From: Leclercia sp. UBA7405
GTDB taxonomy: Bacteria > Pseudomonadota > Gammaproteobacteria > Enterobacterales > Enterobacteriaceae
Reading direction: 5' to 3'
Assembly (NCBI GenBank): GCA_002469605.1
Contig: DKMV01000390.1
Span: 1-6,769 of the forward strand
DNA: 6,769 bases
In this document: one piece after another, positions 1-5,255 of the stretch
Layout of the letters: each line of letters starts with the position of its first letter
Numbering within the stretch: the first letter of the stretch is position 1
Made by a program: the position numbers and the translations under genes
The notes under the pieces: model-generated
What the model was told of the DNA's origin: nothing
Seen by the model: only the letters and a program-made list of their open reading frames with translations
Database searches by the model: none

Positions 1-1
1 C

Positions 2-532
2 ACTTTTAAAAAAGTGCTTTACGTTGATGATATTAAGAAAGTAAAGCGGGACGAACTCTCCAGCGCTAAAGCCATTGTGGTGGATTATGGGCAGTCGGAT
101 ATCAAGGTTCTGAACGGCCTGCTGGAAATTAAAAATCGCTACGAAAATAGCTATTTTATTTTAATTACCCGTGATGCCTGCTATGAAAGTACGATTGAAA
201 ACATTCTCATTAACACTATCGCCGATTGCACTATTGATTGTAAAAGCGCGGTGCGTAAATTAAGCGCCTGCCTTGCCCATTTTGCGCTGGAACACCAGCA
301 GGTCACCATATTTAAAAATATTCGCTGGCATCATCTGGAAAAAGAGCAGCGTTTAACCCGAATGGAGACTATGCTGCTCCCCTATATCGTTTCAGGGAAA
401 AAGAATAAAGAGATTACCCGCTATCTGGACGTCTCCGGAAAAACCGTCAGCCACCATCGGCGCAATATCTACCGGAAGTTCGCCGTAACTAACCTGACCG
501 GCTTATATAAAAAATTCGATCACAGCGTATAA
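2..532 (+). CDS. LuxR/FixJ-type transcriptional regulator, 5' partial
   Basis: This is probably a DNA-binding regulator with a C-terminal LuxR-type helix-turn-helix. Numbering from a GTG at position 14, the HTH covers about residues 113-166. It begins LTRMETMLLPYIVSGKKNKE, and the recognition helix carries SGKTVSHHRRNIYRK, which fits the usual 'T...E...L.....G...K.IA..L..S..TV..H...I..K' pattern. The N-terminal part (residues about 17-100) looks like a degenerate receiver fold: a strand AIVVDYG, a helix, then a strand YFILITRD. It has no complete phosphorylation site that I can verify. The frame stays open from position 2 through the GTG at 14 with no good ribosome binding site, so the real start is probably upstream of the window. 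The layout resembles enterobacterial fimbrial or biofilm regulators such as EcpR, BglJ and RcsA, but I cannot name it. The gene is markedly more AT-rich than its neighbours. The next gene starts 20 nt downstream. Confidence 0.8.
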   Translation, partial: TFKKVLYVDDIKKVKRDELSSAKAIVVDYGQSDIKVLNGLLEIKNRYENSYFILITRDACYESTIENILINTIADCTIDCKSAVRKLSACLAHFALEHQQVTIFKNIRWHHLEKEQRLTRMETMLLPYIVSGKKNKEITRYLDVSGKTVSHHRRNIYRKFAVTNLTGLYKKFDHSV

Positions 533-552
533 CTCCTGAAGAGGCACATAAA

Positions 553-906
553 ATGGAAAAAATGGTTGCCGTACAAAAAAGGCTGGAGAACGCGCTTTTA
601 ATCCTCGCAGGGGATGCGGACATACAGGAGCGGCAGCGGCGGATCTACCACGAGTGCTTAAGCCACATCACGCTGGGCGACCTGCCCTGGGTGTTGCGCC
701 GGGACTATTATCGGCTGTTATCCCTGACGAATATGCTGCACCGCGGCATCAATCGGGTAAACGGCCAGGCGGACATCGCGGTTACCGGAGAACGCCTTGA
801 GATGGCAACCGCGCTGCCCGACACCCTGCTTTTACTCCTGAAACGCCTGACGGCGTGGATGGCGGTAGAGAGCTATCTTCGCAGCCAGCCGCACGCGATG
901 AGCTAA
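553..906 (+). CDS. Hypothetical small protein (117 aa), downstream of LuxR-type regulator
   Basis: I do not recognise this protein. The reading frame is supported by an AAGAGG ribosome binding site at 539-544, 8 nt before the ATG, and by its position 20 nt after the LuxR-type gene on the same strand, which suggests one transcript. A second in-frame ATG lies three codons later. The protein appears soluble and mainly helical. It has no signal peptide and no convincing membrane segment; the Leu-rich stretch DTLLLLLKRL near residues 90-99 reads as an amphipathic helix. The first half is rich in Arg and Glu (around QERQRRIYHE) and contains the aromatic cluster PWVLRRDYYRLL. There are no evident catalytic motifs. 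It could be a small partner of the regulator, but that rests only on adjacency. Confidence 0.65.
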   Translation: MEKMVAVQKRLENALLILAGDADIQERQRRIYHECLSHITLGDLPWVLRRDYYRLLSLTNMLHRGINRVNGQADIAVTGERLEMATALPDTLLLLLKRLTAWMAVESYLRSQPHAMS

Positions 907-966
907 AAACCGGGCGCCTTTTCACAATTCCTGCTGTTATTAACCTCGTTTCTTGATACTTACCCT

Positions 967-979
967 GATAACTATTATC
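967..979. promoter_or_regulatory. Candidate MarR-family operator (inverted repeat)
   Basis: GATAA and TTATC form a perfect 5+3+5 inverted repeat. It is centred 36 nt before the marR start, in the only gap (907-1008) that could hold the promoter of the export operon. MarR-family proteins usually bind short AT-rich palindromes overlapping their own promoter, so autoregulation is the natural reading. A -35-like TTGATA lies at 953-958 and a -10-like TATTAT at 973-978, but they are only 14 nt apart, so the promoter itself is not settled. The rest of the 907-1008 gap shows nothing else that I can support. Confidence 0.35.
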
Positions 980-1008
980 GTGGCGCGGTGTGATGCGAGG
1001 TTCCCCTC

Positions 1009-1476
1009 ATGAGTGAAGAAGATCTGTTCTGCCGCCGGCCGATGGGCATGCGCATGGCCATGATCGTGCGCCAGTGGCGCGCGGTCATTGATGATGCCAT
1101 TCTCGAGACCGGGCTAACCCAGTCGAGCTGGACGGTGATGATGCAGCTTAAACAGTTAGGGGATAACGTTTCGGTAAGCGAACTGGCGGAGGTGCAGGGT
1201 ATTGAACTGCCGCCCCTGATGCGCACCCTCGCACAGCTGGAAAAGCAGGGTTATCTGCTGCGCACCACATCGCCTTATGACAAGCGCATCCGGCTTCTGA
1301 CGCTGACCCCCGAGGGCAGGGAGGTACTGGTCACGCTCGGCAAGGTTATCGAAACCTTCCAGGCGCGCGTGTCCGAAAATATTCCCCCCGCGCATCTCGA
1401 GATTTTCAGCGCCACCCTGAATCAAATCGCCTGCAATTTGCGGACAATCCGCGAAGAAGATAACAAGACTAAATAA
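1009..1476 (+). CDS. MarR-family transcriptional regulator
   Basis: This is a 155-residue winged-helix regulator of the MarR/SlyA type, probably a dimeric repressor released by a small ligand. The winged HTH spans about residues 37-107. The recognition helix is near 65-83 (ELPPLMRTLAQLEKQGYL). The wing is near 88-103 and contains the diagnostic DKRIRLLTLTPEG, with the Asp and Arg conserved in the family. The flanking N- and C-terminal helices would form the dimer interface. The ATG is preceded at 8 nt by GCGAGG (995-1000). The gene ends 2 nt before the HlyD-type gene, so the regulator is the first gene of the operon it presumably controls. This arrangement (marR, membrane fusion protein, inner-membrane protein) is common for enterobacterial systems exporting aromatic acids or drugs. 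The inducer cannot be read from the sequence. Confidence 0.88.
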   Translation: MSEEDLFCRRPMGMRMAMIVRQWRAVIDDAILETGLTQSSWTVMMQLKQLGDNVSVSELAEVQGIELPPLMRTLAQLEKQGYLLRTTSPYDKRIRLLTLTPEGREVLVTLGKVIETFQARVSENIPPAHLEIFSATLNQIACNLRTIREEDNKTK

Positions 1477-1478
1477 CT

Positions 1479-2543
1479 ATGACGCCTGAACAAAAGTTTG
1501 CCCGCTGGGTAAGGGTCAGTATTGCCTCTTTCCTGCTGATGTTTGTCTATTTCATCGTGGCGGATATCTGGATCCCCCTGACGCCGGACTCCACGGTGAT
1601 GCGTGTGGTGACGCCGGTCTCGGCCCGCGTCTCCGGCTACGTATCGGCGGTGCACGTACACAACAACAGCCAGGTTAAAAAGGGCGACGTGCTGTTTGAG
1701 CTCGACCCAACGCCGTTTCGCAACAAAGTCGAAGCCGCGCAGATTGCGCTGGAGCAGTCCCGCCTGAGCAATCAGCAGCTTGACGCGCAGATCGTGGCCG
1801 CCCAGGCCAGCCTGAAAACCGCGCAGATCACCGCCCGCAACGATAAAGTCACCTACGATCGCTACCAGCGCCTGAGCAGTATGCAGAACGTCTCCCAGGC
1901 GGATCTGGATAAAGTGCGCACCACCTGGCAGAGCAGCGAACAGTCGGTTGCCAGCCTCGAGGCCAACATCCACCAGCTGCGCATTGAGCGCGGGGAGCGC
2001 GATGAAAGCCGCAACGTTACCGTGCAAAAGTACCGCAACGCCCTGCAAGAGGCCGAGCTGAACCTCGGCTGGACGAAGGTCTACGCCGAGGCCGACGGCA
2101 CGGTCAGTAATCTGCAGTTAAGCCCCGGCTTTTACGCCTCTTCCGGCTCGGCGGCGCTGGCGCTGGTGAATAACCAGACCGATATCGTGGCCGACTTCCG
2201 CGAGAAGAGCCTGCGCCATACCCACCAGGGGACCGATGCCGCGGTGGTGTTTGACGCCTTCCCGGGACGGGTATTCCATGCCCACGTGACCAGCAGCGAT
2301 GCGGGGATTCTGGCGGGGCAGGAGGCGGTCAACGGCGAGCTATCGGCACCGGAGACCTCCAACCGCTGGGTGCGTGATGCCCAGCGCATGCGCATTCACG
2401 TGGCGCTGGACGAGGCGCTGCCAAAGCATCTGCCCACCGGCGCGCGCGCCACCGTGCAGCTGTATAACAGCGAAGGGCCGTTTGCCCGCTTCTTCTCCGG
2501 CCTGCAAATCCATCTGGTCAGCCTGCTGCATTATGTCTATTAA
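1479..2543 (+). CDS. HlyD/EmrA-family membrane fusion protein (periplasmic adaptor)
   Basis: This 354-residue periplasmic adaptor would link an inner-membrane transport protein to the outer envelope. A single N-terminal membrane anchor lies at about residues 13-32 (SIASFLLMFVYFIVADIW). The first half of the biotinyl-lipoyl-like domain is near 42-80, with VSGYVSAVHVHNNSQVKKGD followed by VLFELDPTPF. A long helical hairpin rich in Gln and Ala spans about 82-195. The second lipoyl half is near 196-219 (LNLGWTKVYAEADGTVSNL), and a beta-barrel domain follows to about 330. The segment RWVRDAQRMRIHV is typical of the AaeA/YibH/EmrA branch. The start lies 2 nt after the marR stop and has only a weak purine-rich stretch (GAAGAAGA, 1453-1460) upstream, so translation may be coupled. 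Its 3' end overlaps the next gene by 11 nt. No outer-membrane channel gene lies in the window, so a shared TolC-type channel may be used; this is inference. Confidence 0.9.
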   Translation: MTPEQKFARWVRVSIASFLLMFVYFIVADIWIPLTPDSTVMRVVTPVSARVSGYVSAVHVHNNSQVKKGDVLFELDPTPFRNKVEAAQIALEQSRLSNQQLDAQIVAAQASLKTAQITARNDKVTYDRYQRLSSMQNVSQADLDKVRTTWQSSEQSVASLEANIHQLRIERGERDESRNVTVQKYRNALQEAELNLGWTKVYAEADGTVSNLQLSPGFYASSGSAALALVNNQTDIVADFREKSLRHTHQGTDAAVVFDAFPGRVFHAHVTSSDAGILAGQEAVNGELSAPETSNRWVRDAQRMRIHVALDEALPKHLPTGARATVQLYNSEGPFARFFSGLQIHLVSLLHYVY

Positions 2544-3600
2544 CACCCTCGCGCGGGTTTTTACCCCGCACGGCAACATCGTCTATACGGCTAACGATTT
2601 TCGCCAGACGCTGCGCATCGTGCTGGCCGGGATGATTGCTCTGAGTATTTCGAGCTTTTATAACACCAGCTACGGCGTCTTTTTCGTAGTCTATCCCATC
2701 ATGCTGCTGTCGCTGGTGCCGGTCTTTAACCGCCACGTGGCAAAGCAGTTTATTTTCAGCGCGGCGTTAAACGGCGTCGAAATGGTCTTGATTATCGGCT
2801 ATTTGTCGCAGTGGCCGCTGATCATGACTCTGGTGGTCTTTGCGCTCTACGTGATGCGTTTTCGCTTTATGAGCAAGGGGCCGCTGTTCCTGTTTGGCTC
2901 GATGGGAGTCGTGTGCCAGAGCGTGATGCTCAACTTTATGAGCTACCCCACCACCAGCTGGCATACGCTGCTCTTCTCCAATATCGAGGCCAGCGTGATG
3001 GCGGTCTGCTTAAGCGCCCTGATGAACTACCTGCTGCCGGACGTAGAACCGCGTAAGCCGCCACCAGCCATCGAGAAAGATGACGCCCGGGTGCGCCACG
3101 AGTCGCTGCTCTCCGGCACCGTGGCGACGCTGATTTTTGTCGTCTTTCAGATAAGCGATCTCAGCGACTCCCTGTCGGCGCTGATGGCGGGCGTCTTGAT
3201 CCTCTTCCCCATGAGCTACCGGGGCGCGGTGATGAGCTCCGTCTGGCGCGTGGTGGGCGTAGTGCTTGGCTGTCTCTACATTCTGGTGATGCAGCTGGTG
3301 CTCTACGATCACAGCAGCCATATGCTGCTGATGATGCCGCTTATCGCCCTCGGGCTGGCCTTTGGCGCCCGGCTGCACGTGATGGAGAAGGTGGGGGCCG
3401 GGGTCGGGTTCTCCAGCATCACCACCATCGGCATTATGTTCGGACAGAATATGCACCCCGACAGCGACCTGGTTTTTAGCGATCTCTACCGCATCGTATC
3501 GGTGACGGTGGCGCTGCTGGCGACCCTGACCCTGGTGTTTCTGGTGCATCTGATCCTGAACTGCTTCGCCCCGACCCGCTACGTGATCCACAATCCTTAG
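2533..3600 (+). CDS. DUF2955 / FUSC-like inner-membrane transport protein
   Basis: This is a 355-residue, very hydrophobic protein, probably the inner-membrane part of the export system formed with the preceding adaptor. I read about ten to twelve membrane segments in two halves. The first half (about residues 27-167) includes LRIVLAGMIALSIS, YGVFFVVYPIMLLSLVPVF and VLIIGYLSQWPLIMTLVVFA. A charged linker (170-193, VEPRKPPPAIEKDD) separates it from the second half, which contains MAGVLILFPMSYRG. This matches DUF2955 and is FUSC-like, but it lacks the large soluble domain of AaeB-type proteins. I place the start at the ATG at 2533, which gives MSINTLARVF, instead of an in-frame ATG at 2299. The earlier start would add about 78 polar residues read antiphase through the HlyD gene. 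There is no clear ribosome binding site, and the 11-nt overlap with the HlyD stop suggests translational coupling. Substrate unknown. Confidence 0.85.
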   Translation: MSINTLARVFTPHGNIVYTANDFRQTLRIVLAGMIALSISSFYNTSYGVFFVVYPIMLLSLVPVFNRHVAKQFIFSAALNGVEMVLIIGYLSQWPLIMTLVVFALYVMRFRFMSKGPLFLFGSMGVVCQSVMLNFMSYPTTSWHTLLFSNIEASVMAVCLSALMNYLLPDVEPRKPPPAIEKDDARVRHESLLSGTVATLIFVVFQISDLSDSLSALMAGVLILFPMSYRGAVMSSVWRVVGVVLGCLYILVMQLVLYDHSSHMLLMMPLIALGLAFGARLHVMEKVGAGVGFSSITTIGIMFGQNMHPDSDLVFSDLYRIVSVTVALLATLTLVFLVHLILNCFAPTRYVIHNP

Positions 3601-3601
3601 T

Positions 3602-3613
3602 GCCCGTCAGGGC
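3602..3613. other. Small GC-rich hairpin between convergent stop codons
   Basis: GCCC and GGGC flank a GTCA loop and occupy the 6-nt gap and the last codons of the tautomerase gene. Neither strand has a following T-run, so I do not call it an intrinsic terminator. It may act together with the larger stem-loop at 3626-3656 at this convergent junction. Confidence 0.25.
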
Positions 3614-3987
3614 TGGTATAGCTCGCCGCGGCTGAAGCTCCAGTCCTCAGCCGCGGTAAACTGAATCACCACCATCACGTCATCCCCGGCAATCCCCATT
3701 TCACTTTGCAGATCCCTTGCCAGCTGCCCATAAAAAGCCGCTTTTTGCGCGGCGTCGCGCGGTTTTCCCGCCACGATATGAAATAAAAGATAGCCTTCGC
3801 TGCGGCTGCCGCTCAGATAGTGGCGATCGAAGATGCGCATCCCGTCGGCAAAGTGGTCAAAAAAATGGAAGCGATCTGCCGCGGGTACGGCAAAGGTGTC
3901 GGTCATCGCCCGGTGCAGAATATCGGAGATACGCTGACATTCCGGCGCGCCGTAGCGCGAGCCGGTAAAAATTCGCACAAAGGGCAT
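3607..3987 (-). CDS. Tautomerase family protein (Pro1 type)
   Basis: This 126-residue protein belongs to the tautomerase superfamily, in the longer Tautomerase_2-like group. Pro2 becomes the N-terminal catalytic proline once Met is removed (MPFVRIF). Other family signatures are present: VPAADRFHFFDHF near residues 34-46, the central YLSGSRSEGYLLFHI near 57-71, the conserved GKPRDAAQKAAFYGQL near 74-89, and the C-terminal EDWSFSRGELYQ near 114-125. In that last motif the family usually has EDWSFG.G. Such proteins interconvert keto and enol forms of small acids, or act as related hydratases or dehalogenases; the substrate is unknown. The start ATG shares one base with the stop of the upstream CMD gene (TGATG). 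A strong GAGGAG (complement of 3996-4001) lies 8 nt before it, inside the CMD coding end. The gene is the distal member of a two-gene operon facing the export operon. Confidence 0.9.
   Translation of the reverse strand: MPFVRIFTGSRYGAPECQRISDILHRAMTDTFAVPAADRFHFFDHFADGMRIFDRHYLSGSRSEGYLLFHIVAGKPRDAAQKAAFYGQLARDLQSEMGIAGDDVMVVIQFTAAEDWSFSRGELYQP
3626..3656. repeat. Perfect 10-bp GC-rich inverted repeat (stem-loop)
   Basis: CCGCGGCTGA at 3626-3635 and TCAGCCGCGG at 3647-3656 are perfect reverse complements around an 11-nt loop. The element lies inside the last codons of the tautomerase gene (EDWSFSRGE region) and 26 nt beyond the stop of the DUF2955 gene. There is no T-run on either strand, so it is not a standard intrinsic terminator. 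It could stabilise the 3' end of the export-operon transcript or slow polymerase at the convergent junction. It could also be a chance effect of coding in GC-rich DNA. Confidence 0.5.
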
Positions 3988-4295
3988 CAGGCTTGCTCCT
4001 CTGCCAGAACAGTCAGGGCTGTAACCGCAGCGGGCCAGCCTACATAAAAGGCCAGGTGGGTAAAGAGCTCGACCATCTCCTCACGGGTAACGCCGTTTTG
4101 CCCGGCAAAGTCGATATGCCAGGGGAGCTGCGCGGTACGACCCAGGGCGCACAGGGCGGCGAGAGTTACCAGACTGCGATCGCGGCGGGCAAGCTGCGGA
4201 CGCTGCCAGATATCATCGAACAAGATCTGCTGGCTCAGTTGCGCCAGTTTGGGTGAAATTTGGGCAAGGGTATCCCGGTTGAGTGATGTGGTCAT
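3987..4295 (-). CDS. Carboxymuconolactone decarboxylase (CMD) family protein
   Basis: This 102-residue protein is of the CMD/AhpD-like fold. It matches the family core from about residue 37: ARRDRSLVTLAALCALGRT, then the conserved His of LPWHIDFA (His60), then GVTREEMVELFTHLAFYVGWPAA (68-90). There is a single Cys at 49 and no CxxC pair, so an AhpD-type peroxidase role is unlikely. The layout is closer to the gamma-carboxymuconolactone decarboxylase side of the family, but the substrate is not established. The start at 4295 is chosen because AGGAGA (complement of 4301-4306) lies 5 nt upstream. An earlier in-frame ATG at 4355 would add 20 residues unlike the family and run back toward the promoter palindrome. 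The gene is first in a minus-strand operon with the tautomerase and diverges from the lysR gene, which is its likely regulator. Confidence 0.88.
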   Translation of the reverse strand: MTTSLNRDTLAQISPKLAQLSQQILFDDIWQRPQLARRDRSLVTLAALCALGRTAQLPWHIDFAGQNGVTREEMVELFTHLAFYVGWPAAVTALTVLAEEQA

Positions 4296-4300
4296 GATTG

Positions 4301-4306
4301 TCTCCT
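4301..4306 (-). promoter_or_regulatory. Ribosome binding site deciding the CMD gene start
   Basis: The minus strand reads AGGAGA here, 5 nt before the ATG at 4295. It is the strongest Shine-Dalgarno match in the gap and supports the 102-residue form over the longer frame from 4355. Confidence 0.7.
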
Positions 4307-4336
4307 GTGGTCTGGATTTCACTTTCGCAGGCTGCC

Positions 4337-4365
4337 AGGATAAAGAAAATCGCAACGTTCAGGAC
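4337..4365 (-). promoter_or_regulatory. Weak candidate promoter for the CMD-tautomerase operon
   Basis: On the minus strand a -10-like TATCCT (complement of 4337-4342) is preceded at 17 nt by GTCCTG (complement of 4360-4365), a very poor -35. A poor -35 fits a promoter that needs an activator, and this one would lie inside the palindrome at 4358-4378. The match is weak and the call rests mostly on position. Confidence 0.2.
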
Positions 4366-4378
4366 GGATCGTCCTGAA
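4358..4378. promoter_or_regulatory. Perfect 9+3+9 palindrome, candidate LysR operator
   Basis: TTCAGGACG and CGTCCTGAA are exact reverse complements around GAT. The element ends 13 nt before the lysR start at 4392 and is centred 73 nt upstream of the CMD gene start. It therefore sits in the shared divergent regulatory gap, where a LysR-type protein would repress its own gene and activate the divergent operon. It does not contain a symmetric T-N11-A, the usual LysR core, so binding by this regulator is inferred from place and symmetry. In lysR mRNA it could also fold as a hairpin just before the ribosome binding site. Confidence 0.55.
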
Positions 4379-4381
4379 AAT

Positions 4382-4385
4382 GAGG
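4382..4385 (+). promoter_or_regulatory. Ribosome binding site deciding the lysR start
   Basis: GAGG here lies 6 nt before the ATG at 4392. An in-frame ATG at 4380 overlaps this site and has only AT-rich palindrome sequence before it, so 4392 is the better start. Confidence 0.65.
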
Positions 4386-4391
4386 ACAGTT

Positions 4392-5255
4392 ATGGAGAAG
4401 CGGATCCCGGCGCTTGATCCCGAGGCGTTACGCAGTTTTGTCGAAGGTATTGATGCCGCCAGCTTTGCCCAAGCGGCGGAAAAGCTTAGCCGCTCCACCT
4501 CGGCCGTCAGCGCCCACCTGAAAAAGCTGGAGCAGCAGTGCGGCGCCCCGCTTACCGCCAAAAAAGGGCGCAAGCTGGTACTCACGCCGGCCGGAGAGAT
4601 CCTGCTGAGTTACGCCCGTCGCCTGCTGGCGTTGAACGATGAAGCCCTGCGCGCCGTCAGGGGTGAGCTGTTGCAGGGCGAAGTGCGGGTGGGCATGCAG
4701 GAGGATTTTGGCGAGTCGCTGATGCCCCGGGTGCTCGGGCAGTTTAATCGTCAGCATACGGGGCTGCGCATCACTGCCCGTATCGATCGCAATGCCCCTT
4801 TATTGCAGGCGCTGGAGGCAGGAGCCCTCGATCTGGCGTTGATATGGCAGGATAAAGCCGAAGAGACCACCGTTCGCCGCGAGCCGCTGCTGTGGGTGTG
4901 CCGGGATCCGGAGCAGGTAGCAGAGCTCTTGCAGCGCGACGAGCCGTTACCGCTGGTGATGTTTGACGCCCCCTGCCTGTTCCGTCGTCAGGCGGTGGCG
5001 GCGCTGGAGGCAGCAGGTATCTCCTGGCGGGTGGCTTTTACCAGCCACAGCCTGAACGGGCTATGGGCAGGGGTACAGGCGGGACTGGGCGTGACGCTTC
5101 GCACGCGGATCGGCCTGCCGGAGGGGCTGCATACGGCAGGGCGGGCGCTGCCGCAGGCTGGGGCGCTGAATATGGGGCTGCATATGGCAAGCCCCACGCC
5201 CGGCGCCGCCGTTGAGGGGATGCGCCAGGCGATCCTGACGGCGCTTAATGAATAA
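4392..5255 (+). CDS. LysR-family transcriptional regulator
   Basis: This is a 287-residue LysR-type regulator of typical length. The N-terminal winged HTH spans about residues 8-67: [20 protein letters not shown], then [20 protein letters not shown], then [20 protein letters not shown] linker helix follows. The effector-binding domain begins at about 95 with [20 protein letters not shown] and includes ALDLALIW (145-152) and [12 protein letters not shown] (227-238), close to the LrhA/YidZ-like subset. Start at 4392 is supported by GAGG at 4382-4385. The gene diverges from the CMD-tautomerase operon across a 96-nt gap holding a perfect palindrome, the classic LysR layout, so it probably controls that operon and itself. 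The effector is unknown and may be a pathway substrate. The 3' end overlaps that of yjiN by 11 nt on the opposite strand. Confidence 0.9.
   Translation: MEKRIPALDPEALRSFVEGIDAASFAQAAEKLSRSTSAVSAHLKKLEQQCGAPLTAKKGRKLVLTPAGEILLSYARRLLALNDEALRAVRGELLQGEVRVGMQEDFGESLMPRVLGQFNRQHTGLRITARIDRNAPLLQALEAGALDLALIWQDKAEETTVRREPLLWVCRDPEQVAELLQRDEPLPLVMFDAPCLFRRQAVAALEAAGISWRVAFTSHSLNGLWAGVQAGLGVTLRTRIGLPEGLHTAGRALPQAGALNMGLHMASPTPGAAVEGMRQAILTALNE

Noticed and set aside
905..925. Terminator after the 117-aa gene (AAAACCGGGCGCCTTTT)
   Set aside because: The A- and T-runs flank GC-rich bases, but these do not form a proper stem with a loop; GGCGCC is self-complementary without loop space.
1422..2048. Long antisense reading frame (208 codons) in the HlyD gene
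   Set aside because: It opposes a clear family member, has no ribosome binding site I can support and shows low-complexity composition.
2299..2532. Upstream in-frame extension of the DUF2955 gene
   Set aside because: The added residues are read antiphase through the HlyD coding end and are Arg/Cys/Pro-rich, unlike the family. The ATG at 2533 gives a natural N-terminus and coupling.
3010..3591. Long antisense reading frame (193 codons) in the DUF2955 gene
   Set aside because: The protein is His/Gln/Asp-rich with no recognisable fold, typical of the antisense of a membrane-protein gene in GC-rich DNA.
4295..4391. Classical LysR T-N11-A box in the divergent gap
   Set aside because: The symmetric positions in the palindrome are G and C, not T and A, so I report only the palindrome.
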